Below, piece by piece: positions 25,416 to 32,861 of a DNA stretch of 64,000 bases. The notes under the pieces were generated by a model. The model did no database searches and was not told the DNA's origin. It worked only from the letters and a program-made list of their open reading frames with translations. Source of the stretch: Anaerobiospirillum thomasii (lineage in GTDB: Bacteria; Pseudomonadota; Gammaproteobacteria; Enterobacterales; Succinivibrionaceae); the NCBI RefSeq assembly GCF_900445255.1, contig NZ_UAPU01000007.1:161001-225000 (forward strand), in the 5' to 3' direction. Numbering within the stretch: the stretch's first letter is position 1; each line of letters begins with the position of its first letter. A program made the translations under genes and the position numbers.

Positions 25416-26414
25416 ATGAAAAAACTAACTAAAGTAGCTCTGGCCTCAGCTTTAGCCTCACTCTTAGCTTTTGCCACAACTGCAAGTGCCAAAACAACAC
25501 TGCGTATGGGTTATGAAACCCCACGCACCGACAGTCAACACAAAGGTGCCGAGGTCTTTAAGAAATATGTTGAAGAGCAGACAGGCGGCGAGATCAGTGT
25601 AAAACTCTTCCCTGACAGCACCTTAGGCGGCGCTCCTGCTCTTATCAACGGTGTAAGAAACGGCACCGTCGATATGATTATTGTAGGCCTTAATAACCTC
25701 TCTGGTCTGTCAAAAGAGCTTAATGTTCTTGATATTCCATTTATCTTTGCCAACAAGGATGAAGCATTCCACGTACTTGACGGCAAGGTAGGTGACTATC
25801 TGTACAAGGGCCTTGAGGGTGTAAACATCAAGGGTCTGACCTACTGGGACAACGGCTTTAGAGCCATGACCAACAACAAGCATCCAATAGTCAAACCAGA
25901 TGATGTCAAAGGCATCAAGATGCGTGTACCTGGCAACCCAATGTCTGTAAAACTCTTTGAGACCCTAGGTGCCAACCCAGTGCCTATGGCCATTGGTGAG
26001 CTCTATACAGCTCTTGAGACCCACACTGTTGACGGTCAGGATCACCCTGTTAACGTATTCTATTCTTCAAAATTCTATGAAGTACAGAAATACCTGACAC
26101 TGACCAACCATCAGTACTCAGCCCTCTTCTTTGGTATGAACCTCAAGAAGTACAATAAACTCTCTGATGAGCACAAGCAGATCATTATGGAAGGCGCCAA
26201 GAAGGCCCGTGACTTCCAGCGTCAGTACAATGCTGACAATCAGGCAGCTCAGATTGAAGAGTTCAAGAAGGCTGGCGTTGAGGTTATAAACTCAATTGAT
26301 CCACAGCCATTTAGAGATGTAGCCTTTGACAAGGTATCAAAATTCTACACCGATCAGTGTGGTGATCAGTTAATCAAAGACATCAATGCTGAAATTGCAG
26401 CAATGAAAAAATAG
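25416..26414 (+). CDS. yiaO: TRAP transporter solute-binding protein (DctP/YiaO)
   Basis: Periplasmic substrate-receptor of the TRAP importer, 332 residues. A cleavable Sec signal (MKKLTKVALASALASLLAFA, ending TASA) precedes the mature domain. GYETPRTDSQHKGAEVFKK and MRVPGNPMSVKLFETLGANP are hallmark DctP stretches; the Arg at the latter (KMRVPG) normally binds the substrate carboxylate. It is last in the operon and followed by a strong terminator. Confidence 0.93.
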   Translation: MKKLTKVALASALASLLAFATTASAKTTLRMGYETPRTDSQHKGAEVFKKYVEEQTGGEISVKLFPDSTLGGAPALINGVRNGTVDMIIVGLNNLSGLSKELNVLDIPFIFANKDEAFHVLDGKVGDYLYKGLEGVNIKGLTYWDNGFRAMTNNKHPIVKPDDVKGIKMRVPGNPMSVKLFETLGANPVPMAIGELYTALETHTVDGQDHPVNVFYSSKFYEVQKYLTLTNHQYSALFFGMNLKKYNKLSDEHKQIIMEGAKKARDFQRQYNADNQAAQIEEFKKAGVEVINSIDPQPFRDVAFDKVSKFYTDQCGDQLIKDINAEIAAMKK

Positions 26415-26437
26415 TCTTTTATAAATTGTAACTCACT

Positions 26438-26467
26438 AAGGGGCTGAAATATTTCAGCCCCTTTTTT
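26438..26467 (+). terminator. Terminator of the TRAP operon
   Basis: A perfect 26-bp palindrome with GGGGCTGAAA arms followed by TTTTTT, 24 bp after the stop codon. Confidence 0.9.
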
Positions 26468-26767
26468 ATTCCACTGCCTTTATACAGTATTAATTTTTCA
26501 CATTTTTTATGAGCAGAACTTGCCATCACCTCTGTCTGATGGCTGTATGTCACTAAGATAGTCCCCTGTTTATGTCCTTTATCTTAAAGCACACTATGCC
26601 ATTGACTTAAAACCTGATATCAGGAGCACAGAGCTTGATTTATAGATATGAAGACAGTTATACGTCAATTAGGTAAATCTTAGATGCAAGCAGGTTATGA
26701 GCAGATAGAGGCTATGAGTATGGGAGAGTAAAGAAAGATGGGGCCTGGGGATATGGCCAGATACAGG
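26468..26767. other. Intergenic stretch, possible small RNA
   Basis: About 300 bp between two convergent genes with no supportable ORF. On the plus strand it ends at a terminator-like hairpin (26768-26800), although no plus-strand gene precedes it after the TRAP terminator. That leaves room for a small RNA, but no clear promoter was seen. Confidence 0.3.
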
Positions 26768-26800
26768 CAGAGGCTCATACGAGCCTCTGTTGTTTTTATT
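26768..26800 (+). terminator. Orphan plus-strand terminator hairpin
   Basis: A 9-bp stem, CAGAGGCTC and its complement around ATAC, followed by TTGTTTTTATTTATT on the plus strand. On the minus strand no T run follows, so it does not fit the 4-epimerase gene that ends here well. Confidence 0.6.
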
Positions 26801-27503
26801 TATTACCCTGACCGTAGTAGGCATTTTTACCGTGCTTGCGCAGATAGTGCTTATCAAGCAGAGTCTTTTGCATAGGCTCTATCCTGCCGCCACGCAGCAT
26901 GGTGCTCTGATAGGCCATAAAGGCAATTTCCTCAAGCACTACAGCATTGTGCACTGCATTTTCAGGGCTCTTGCCCCAGGTGAAAGGACCGTGGGAGTAG
27001 ACAATGACACCTGGCATATCCTTAAAGGCAAGAGAACGCTTATTAAAGGTCTCAATAATGACAGTACCTGTTTCTTTTTCATACTCACCGTTGATTTCCT
27101 CATCTGTCATCTGACGGGTGCATGGGATATCACCGTAGAAATAGTCAGCGCCTGTTGTTCCAAGAGCTGGAATATCAAGACCGGCCTGAGCCCATGATGT
27201 GGCATTTCTTGAATGGGTGTGCACAATACCCTTAATATCCTCACAGGCCTTGTACAGCTCAAGATGGGTTGGAGTATCAGTTGATGGATTTAATGAGCCC
27301 TCAACCTTCTGTCCTGTCATAAGATCAACTACAACCATGTCACTTGCGCGCATGTTGTCATACTCAACACCTGAAGGCTTGATGACCACAAGACCGTTTT
27401 CTCTGTCAATACCTGATACATTACCCCAGGTAAAGGTGATAAGATTGTGCTTTGGCAGAAGTAAATTGGCCTCAAAAACCTCTTCTTTTAAACTCTCTAA
27501 CAT
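26796..27503 (-). CDS. sgbE: L-ribulose-5-phosphate 4-epimerase (SgbE/UlaF/AraD)
   Basis: Zinc-dependent class II aldolase-fold enzyme (235 residues) that converts L-ribulose-5-P to D-xylulose-5-P, the exit into the pentose phosphate pathway. Zinc-ligand histidines are visible in [16 protein letters not shown] (~residues 93-108) and [27 protein letters not shown] and [16 protein letters not shown] are family stretches. GGAGT precedes the ATG. It is transcribed alone from a promoter that carries the same operator-like motif as the polyol cluster, 20 kb away. It closes both the diketogulonate and the proposed polyol route. Confidence 0.94.
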   Translation of the reverse strand: MLESLKEEVFEANLLLPKHNLITFTWGNVSGIDRENGLVVIKPSGVEYDNMRASDMVVVDLMTGQKVEGSLNPSTDTPTHLELYKACEDIKGIVHTHSRNATSWAQAGLDIPALGTTGADYFYGDIPCTRQMTDEEINGEYEKETGTVIIETFNKRSLAFKDMPGVIVYSHGPFTWGKSPENAVHNAVVLEEIAFMAYQSTMLRGGRIEPMQKTLLDKHYLRKHGKNAYYGQGNK

Positions 27504-27654
27504 ACATACTCCTTGAACAACATGTATTTTTCAAACTCTTTTATACACTATCTGACACATATGTCTAAAGCCACAGGATAACTTTAAATTTATTGTTTTA
27601 AAATCAGAAACTTAAAGGGCTGTGCATAGGCTTAATCGGTGCTTTTGCATAAAA

Positions 27655-27671
27655 TTGTTATCGTTGTCATT
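27655..27671 (-). promoter_or_regulatory. Operator-like site of the 4-epimerase promoter
   Basis: Plus-strand reading TTGTTATCGTTGTCATT matches the site at 8034-8050 at 16 of 17 positions and shares CGTTGTCATT with the palindrome at 6662-6681. It overlaps the end of the -10 box and the predicted start site. Confidence 0.68.
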
Positions 27672-27697
27672 TTAATGTATTTTTAGCCTGCACACAA
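27669..27697 (-). promoter_or_regulatory. Sigma-70 promoter of the 4-epimerase gene
   Basis: Minus-strand TTGTGT (27697-27692), 17-bp spacer and TAAAAT (27674-27669). Confidence 0.6.
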
Positions 27698-27705
27698 TAA
27701 ATCAC

Positions 27706-27721
27706 AATGAGCTAAATCACA
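27706..27721 (-). promoter_or_regulatory. Candidate CRP-binding site
   Basis: Minus-strand TGTGA-TTTAGC-TCATT: perfect first half, three of five in the second. It is centred about 51 bp upstream of the predicted start, which is not a standard activating position, so confidence is limited. Confidence 0.38.
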
Positions 27722-27779
27722 TCTATAAGATTTTTAAAATATTGTTTCACTATACGGATTGCTTTTTATTACAGAGCCT

Positions 27780-27821
27780 AAAAAAAACAGAGCTTTTAAC
27801 ATAGATATGAAAAAGCTCTGT
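27780..27821 (-). terminator. Terminator of the flavin-reductase/DUF5718 pair
   Basis: A minus-strand ACAGAGCTTTT/AAAAGCTCTGT stem (11 bp) followed by a run of T. Confidence 0.8.
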
Positions 27822-27850
27822 ACTTTATCCTGTATCAATACTTTATAAAA

Positions 27851-28432
27851 CTACTCTATGCTTTTTGGGATAAACTCCTGACCTAACTTAAAGCAGTGTG
27901 ACCCTGCCACATAATGCACGCTAAGTGAAGCATCATCACTGACATCTGATTTAAAGTGACCATCAAAGTAGCGGCTGTCGGCATAGGCACAGACAAGCTC
28001 GCCCATGAAAAGATCATAGCTCTTTTCATTAACCTCATTTTTAATCACTTTAAAGTACAGATGACCTAGGCAGTCATCTACCACTGGCATAGGCAGATCA
28101 TCTAGTTGTACAAGTCTGTCCACAATTTTTTTTAGCTTGTCTTTATTGTCATTTTTTGACACAGAGCCGCAGTATAAAAGCTCAGAGGCTGCCTTGACTG
28201 AAGGTACGGACAGAATAAAGTGCCCGCTTGTGTCTATAAGCTTTCTTGTATAGTGCGGTGCATCCACCACCACAAGAGAGCGGCATGGATTGATATTCAA
28301 AGCTGTATTCCAGGCAGCAGCCATAATATCAAAGTCATCTGCCACACATGAGCCTACAAAGACGGTGGCACCTACATTTAAAAGCCTGTAGGCACGCTCA
28401 TCATCAATTTTCTTTAAAAACTGTGCGTTCAT
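27851..28432 (-). CDS. Flavin-reductase-like protein (FMN-binding split barrel)
   Basis: Predicted flavoprotein of 193 residues. The ATG at 28432 is preferred to an in-frame TTG just upstream; AGAGGG precedes it. Features of the flavin reductase-like split-barrel family: a segment of the type ADDFDIMAAAWNTALNINP (start-to-substrate loop), LVVVDAPHYTRKLIDTSGHF and FILSVPS. HIS- and Cys-containing C-terminus (HYVAGSHCFKLGQ). Gene partner of the DUF5718-like gene, 14 bp upstream. The physiological role is unknown; family members reduce flavins or metals or act on small oxidised substrates. Confidence 0.75.
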   Translation of the reverse strand: MNAQFLKKIDDERAYRLLNVGATVFVGSCVADDFDIMAAAWNTALNINPCRSLVVVDAPHYTRKLIDTSGHFILSVPSVKAASELLYCGSVSKNDNKDKLKKIVDRLVQLDDLPMPVVDDCLGHLYFKVIKNEVNEKSYDLFMGELVCAYADSRYFDGHFKSDVSDDASLSVHYVAGSHCFKLGQEFIPKSIE

Positions 28433-28446
28433 AATCAAAAGCCCTC

Positions 28447-29289
28447 TTAGAGCACAACCTCCTGCATCAGCACAGAAATGTCATCCTCTTCAAGATTATC
28501 TGAATTTACTCTTTTGAAAATATCATCAAATGAATAGACGTCACCTGGATATAATACCACAATGGCCTTGTCGCCATCCTTAAGGAAATTGGTCTTGCCA
28601 AATTCGCTGTAGCGTGTGGCACCAACTGAGATCATAAACTGTGTAGGTTTGCCGCATTCTAAAAGATAGGAGTTGATATTCTCGGCAGGACCTGCATCAG
28701 CCTGATTGTTAAATTTATCTTTCATCCACTCTATAAGTTTTTCATAAAAGTAAGAATAATCACTTACAGCACTGTCCTCGCCATAGACATGAGGAATACC
28801 GTCACGCACCATAAAGCTTGCTATTCTGTAGCGATCCATGATGCCGCCTTTTTCAAACTTATCAATCTTTATAAGATTTGAAGCAAGACCCTTGCTTGAG
28901 GCGCCCCAGTTTTTCTTTTGTGAAATCTTTTTAGCCCCTTCTTTTCTTATAGAGCAGTCATTGCTTGCGCCAAAGACCAGAGGCTTTATCTGACTGACCT
29001 TGTCCCCATCCCAGCTTACATCACAGATAACAGCACACTCAGGCTCTATCTGTACCTTGCTCTCGCCCTTTGGGAAAATAATACGATACTCATCAAATGG
29101 AAACGGGTGCAGATGTGCAGGTACTGCCTCTGTAGCCTTTGGTATATAAGTTGGAAATACAGCCTTAGGTGCATTGGCATCCTCAACTACAACAGAGGTA
29201 AAATCCCTATCCTCTCCTGCCTGCTCAAGATGTCCTGTAAAATTGCCTGCCACACCAAAACATGGAATATCGCGTAGTTCAAAGTACAT
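28447..29289 (-). CDS. Uncharacterised protein, DUF5718-like
   Basis: A 280-residue soluble protein with no signal peptide or membrane segment. The start (YFELRDIPCFGVAGNFTGHLEQAGE) and the length resemble the DUF5718 family from memory; this could not be searched. PAHLHPFPFDEYRIIFP holds conserved-looking His and acidic residues. CAVICDVSWDGDKVSQIKPLVFGASND looks like a fumarylacetoacetate-hydrolase-type core (xxAxVxDVSWDG then FGASND), which would suggest a hydrolase or isomerase related to that fold, but this is tentative. GAGGAT precedes the ATG. It leads a two-gene operon with the flavin-reductase-like gene. Confidence 0.7.
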   Translation of the reverse strand: MYFELRDIPCFGVAGNFTGHLEQAGEDRDFTSVVVEDANAPKAVFPTYIPKATEAVPAHLHPFPFDEYRIIFPKGESKVQIEPECAVICDVSWDGDKVSQIKPLVFGASNDCSIRKEGAKKISQKKNWGASSKGLASNLIKIDKFEKGGIMDRYRIASFMVRDGIPHVYGEDSAVSDYSYFYEKLIEWMKDKFNNQADAGPAENINSYLLECGKPTQFMISVGATRYSEFGKTNFLKDGDKAIVVLYPGDVYSFDDIFKRVNSDNLEEDDISVLMQEVVL

Positions 29290-29521
29290 ATAAAATCCTC
29301 AAAAAAGTTATTGTGCTCAATCATTTTTATATTAACACACAAGCTTTAAATCGCGTCAATGACGCTCTTTTAATTTAAAGAACTCTGTTGTGAAAAATGT
29401 GCACACTGCCTTATACTGCAGACCTGTACATGATTAAGCAGCTATGATTTTAAACTTGGGTCAAATACCTTTATAATAAAAGCTCACTAAAGCTATATAT
29501 TTGTTGGATTGACCTAAGATT

Positions 29522-30325
29522 ATGCCTGTAAATTTTAAAACCTTTGTGACAGCAGCCATCTGCTCTTTAAGCCTTAGCCTGACACTGCCAGTACACACAG
29601 CCATGGCCTCAGATAATGACTATAGCACTATTGTCAAAGCCTTTGAGGCACAAAAAGATACAAGACACAAACTTAAAAACTTTAAAGCGGCTAAAAAAGA
29701 GCTGTTCTGGATTTACAAAAGATTTGACAGCCCTTCAACCTTTTACTGCAGCTGTCCTATAACTCTTCTGGACAATCGCTTTGGACCTGCCGATCTTAAA
29801 AGCTGCGGCTATAAAGTACGCAAAAATGCGCAGAGAGCGCAGCGTATTGAAGCTGAGCACATAATGCCTGCCTACAACTTTGGTCGACAGCTGCCATGCT
29901 GGCGCGAAGGCGGCAGAAAAAACTGCAAAAAAGATGCAAAGTTTAACCGTATGGAGTCTGATCTGCACAATCTGGCTCCGGCCATTGGCGAGGTCAACGG
30001 AGACAGATCAAATTTCAGATTTGTCGATGAAATTGTCAAAAGCTCAAAGAACAATGTGGCAACCTATGGCTCCTGTCCTATGCAGGTTGAATTTAAAGGC
30101 AAAAGAGCAAGTCCTCCTGAGCACACTCACGGCATGATTGCAAGAGCCTATCTGTATATGGCCCATAAATACGGCATTAAACTTAATGATAATGAAAAAA
30201 GAATGATGTACAGATGGAATAATGACAATGCCCCTACTGCTCTTGAGATAAAGCGCAATGAGCTTATTAAAAAAGCTCAGGGCAATGACAATCCATTTAT
30301 CAGCAATTACACACAGCTTAAGTAG
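29522..30325 (+). CDS. endA: Periplasmic endonuclease I
   Basis: Non-specific nuclease of the EndA/Dns/Vvn family, 267 residues. The N-terminal signal (through HTAMA, ~29 residues) directs it to the periplasm or outside. The active-site region IEAEHIMPA (His-Me finger type, the catalytic His following Glu) and ESDLHNLAPAIGEVNGDRSN are characteristic. Several cysteines (STFYCSCPI, SCGY, LPCW, NCKK, GSCPM) probably form disulfides as in the Vibrio homologues. It precedes rsmE by 10 bp, an order also common in gammaproteobacteria. Confidence 0.92.
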   Translation: MPVNFKTFVTAAICSLSLSLTLPVHTAMASDNDYSTIVKAFEAQKDTRHKLKNFKAAKKELFWIYKRFDSPSTFYCSCPITLLDNRFGPADLKSCGYKVRKNAQRAQRIEAEHIMPAYNFGRQLPCWREGGRKNCKKDAKFNRMESDLHNLAPAIGEVNGDRSNFRFVDEIVKSSKNNVATYGSCPMQVEFKGKRASPPEHTHGMIARAYLYMAHKYGIKLNDNEKRMMYRWNNDNAPTALEIKRNELIKKAQGNDNPFISNYTQLK

Positions 30326-30335
30326 CAGGATTAGC

Positions 30336-31070
30336 ATGAGAATTCCAAGAATCTATGAAAGTAAGGCTGCACTTGAGCCTGGCGTTGATTTTACTTTAAA
30401 TGAAGACGGCTCTGGGCATCTGTGCCGTGTGCTACGCATGGGAGAGAATGACAGATTTTATGTCTTTGACGGTTGTGGACATGAGTATGAAGCCATCATC
30501 AAAGAGCCTGGCAAAAGAGCTTTATGTCAGGTTTTAAGTGCTCTTGAGCGTAACAGTGAATCGCCACTTAAAGTTGAGCTTTTGCAAGTTATAAGCCGCG
30601 GAGATAAAATGGATTTTACACTGCAAAAGGCAGTGGAGCTGGGAGTGCATGCTATCACCCCTTTAAGCTCAAGCCGCTGTGGTGTAAAACTTGATGCCAA
30701 ACGTCTTGAAAAAAAACTTGTCTCATGGCAGAAAATTGTCGACAGCGCCTGTGAGCAGTGCTTTAGAGCCTATGTGCCAAGGGTCAACGCCTCCTGTGAT
30801 CTTGCTGATTATCTTAAAAATGCTGATTTTAGCAATACTTTGTGTCTGACACTTGATCCAAAGGCCAAATGCAAAATTCAGGATCTTGAGCTAAAAGGCA
30901 CAGATGTCAAACTTTTAATAGGCCCTGAGGGTGGTCTTAGCGATGATGAGATCGAGCTTGCACGCCTGCATGGCTTTGTAGGTGTCACCCTAGGTCCGCG
31001 CATACTGCGTACAGAAACTGCAGCTCTTGTGGCTCTGTCTGTGCTTGGCAGTCATTTTGGAGATTTATAA
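30336..31070 (+). CDS. rsmE: 16S rRNA m3U1498 methyltransferase
   Basis: SPOUT-class methyltransferase of 244 residues that methylates U1498 of 16S rRNA using S-adenosylmethionine. The ATG at 30336, after AGCAGGA, replaces a longer start inside endA. MRIPRIYES at the start, KGDKMDFTLQKAVELGV-like segment, LLIGPEGGLSDDEI and LGPRILRTETAAL (the trefoil-knot SAM-binding region) are diagnostic. Confidence 0.94.
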   Translation: MRIPRIYESKAALEPGVDFTLNEDGSGHLCRVLRMGENDRFYVFDGCGHEYEAIIKEPGKRALCQVLSALERNSESPLKVELLQVISRGDKMDFTLQKAVELGVHAITPLSSSRCGVKLDAKRLEKKLVSWQKIVDSACEQCFRAYVPRVNASCDLADYLKNADFSNTLCLTLDPKAKCKIQDLELKGTDVKLLIGPEGGLSDDEIELARLHGFVGVTLGPRILRTETAALVALSVLGSHFGDL

Positions 31071-31072
31071 CT

Positions 31073-31906
31073 ATGGAACTTACCCATCTTGGTCATAACA
31101 GCAGATATTACTCACAGTACAATCCATCGCTTTTAGAACCTATTATGCGTCATCTGCCACGTGCAGCTTTTAGTACTGACACCTCAATTGGCTATGATCT
31201 CTGGCGTCTTTATGAAATTACCTATTTAAATGCCAGAGGCATACCATGTATTGTCATGGGCTCTATTAAAATAAATGCAGCAAGTCAGTTTACTGTAGAG
31301 TCAAAATCACTAAAGCTCTATATTGGCTCCTTTACCAATACCAAATTTCTCTCCCTGTCACATGTAAAGGAGACTATAGAGCGGGATCTGCACAAGGTTA
31401 CAGCCTCAAAGGTCGAGGTTGAACTCTATCCACCTGAGGATATGAGCTTTATGCCAGAAAAACTGCCTGGTATCTGCATTGATGATAGTGCAGGCGATAT
31501 AAAGCTTGATTTTGATACTATTAATCCTACGCTTTTAAAATACAGCCAATCTGATAATGACGAGGATAAGGCTGTATCTTCGCGCACCTATCATTCCAAT
31601 ATTGTACGTACCCTCTGCCCTGTAACCTCACAGCCAGATTTTGCATCGGTAGTTATAAGCTATACAGGCAGGGCTATAGATACTACTGCCCTTTTTGCCT
31701 ATCTGTGTTCATATCGTCATCATCAGGGCTTTCATGAGGCCTGCACGGAAAATATCTATAATGATTTAAAAAATGTATTAAATCCAGACGGACTGTGTGT
31801 TGCAGCCTCATTTACAAGGCGTGGCGGTATTGACATCAATCCATGCAGAGCCGACTCACTTGATCTTACCTGTAAGTGCTCTCATATACGTACTCTAAGA
31901 CAGTAA
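31073..31906 (+). CDS. queF: NADPH-dependent 7-cyano-7-deazaguanine reductase
   Basis: Reduces preQ0 to preQ1 in queuosine biosynthesis. The 277 residues match the bimodular type II QueF. The NADPH-binding motif region ESKSLKLYIGSFTNTKF (~76-92) and the catalytic-Cys segment RTLCPVTSQPDFASV (Cys182) are present, plus YLCSYRHHQGFHEAC and FTRRGGIDINPCRAD. It starts 2 bp after the rsmE stop, so translation is probably coupled; a terminator follows. Confidence 0.95.
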   Translation: MELTHLGHNSRYYSQYNPSLLEPIMRHLPRAAFSTDTSIGYDLWRLYEITYLNARGIPCIVMGSIKINAASQFTVESKSLKLYIGSFTNTKFLSLSHVKETIERDLHKVTASKVEVELYPPEDMSFMPEKLPGICIDDSAGDIKLDFDTINPTLLKYSQSDNDEDKAVSSRTYHSNIVRTLCPVTSQPDFASVVISYTGRAIDTTALFAYLCSYRHHQGFHEACTENIYNDLKNVLNPDGLCVAASFTRRGGIDINPCRADSLDLTCKCSHIRTLRQ

Positions 31907-31910
31907 TAAT

Positions 31911-31947
31911 AAAGGCTTTGATAGCAAGAAGCTCTCAAAGCCTTTTT
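31911..31947 (+). terminator. Terminator of endA-rsmE-queF
   Basis: An AAAGGCTTTGA/TCAAAGCCTTT stem with a 13-nt loop and a TTTTT tail. Confidence 0.88.
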
Positions 31948-32309
31948 ATATAAACAGTATTTTTAATTTATATAACTTTTGCAAAATAGGCTGACAGAGC
32001 AGTTGCCCTTGAGATCTTTGCCTCAGGATTAAAAGCAGATCCTAAATTAAAACCTGATATGGATGACTTTAGTAGGGCTTTGCTCTGACTCATTATGTAA
32101 ATATAAATTAAGAGCTATATGGGGTAGAGTCGGATCATAACAGCTTTTATGTGCCTGCAATCCCCTGTCCTGAAGCTTTGTACAGCCATTGTTCTTACAC
32201 TTTTTTTTTACTACTTACTTTAAAATTGAGAATAAAGCTGTTAAAATAGCGTGATTTAGTGCCACCTGTAATGTGGCTGTTTTTTAGTGAATATATTCAG
32301 GAGCTTTTT
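31948..32309. other. Intergenic and rpsT leader
   Basis: About 360 bp without a gene. The only structure seen is a small GCCAC/GTGGC hairpin followed by TGTTTTTT (32261-32285) in the probable rpsT leader, which could be a weak attenuator or the site of S20 feedback control. No tRNA or clear ORF. Confidence 0.4.
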
Positions 32310-32573
32310 GTGCCTAATATCAAGTCTGCAAAGAAGCGCGTACTCGTATCAGAGAAAGCCCGTCAGCGTAATGTTGCTGCCCGCTCAAAGATGCGCACTT
32401 TAATGAAGAAAGTAATCAATGCATGCCTTCAGGGTGATAAAGAAGCCGCAGTTGCTGCTTTCAAGGTAGCTGAGCCAGTTTTAGATCGCGCAGCATGCAA
32501 GGGTCTTGTTCACAAGAACAAGGCTGCCCGCCATAAGAGCGAGCTTGCAGCTAGAATTAAAGCTTTAGGTTAA
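32310..32573 (+). CDS. rpsT: 30S ribosomal protein S20
   Basis: Primary 16S rRNA-binding protein of the small subunit, 87 residues as in E. coli. It starts at GTG (32310): AGGAG sits 6-7 nt upstream and the protein begins [20 protein letters not shown]. An upstream in-frame ATG at 32259 is rejected because it adds a non-homologous hydrophobic extension. The non-ATG start parallels the UUG start of E. coli rpsT, where weak initiation is part of autoregulation. Confidence 0.97.
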   Translation: MPNIKSAKKRVLVSEKARQRNVAARSKMRTLMKKVINACLQGDKEAAVAAFKVAEPVLDRAACKGLVHKNKAARHKSELAARIKALG

Positions 32574-32608
32574 TCTTTAACCATAAAAACTTAAAAGTCT
32601 AGACTCTT

Positions 32609-32640
32609 GAAATCGCCTGTCATCAGGCGATTTCTTATTT
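32609..32640 (+). terminator. Terminator of rpsT
   Basis: An 11-bp GAAATCGCCTG stem with a 4-nt loop, followed by TTATTT. Confidence 0.8.
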
Positions 32641-32861
32641 CATACCCATAAAAATCATCTCAGATCTGTTTTTTATCCTTCCCGTATGCAAGAACTTTTC
32701 CTTTTGCTAAAAGAAAAAGGACAAGGCCTTTACTCCCTGTCCTTCATTTAGAACCACCAAGATTCTTATAAGTTAGCAATAGCTAACATCATAATATTTT
32801 TTTGTTGCCTATGCAATAGTTTTAAAGCTAATATATGCACACTTAAAACAAATTATGGATA

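Larger units (their letters stand above)
27504..27850. other. Control region of the 4-epimerase gene
   Basis: A 347-bp gap holding, on the minus strand, a candidate CRP site, a sigma-70 promoter and an operator-like site for the epimerase gene, plus the terminator of the upstream minus-strand pair (27780-27821). The transcribed leader would be about 160 nt, longer than usual for this window. Confidence 0.6.
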
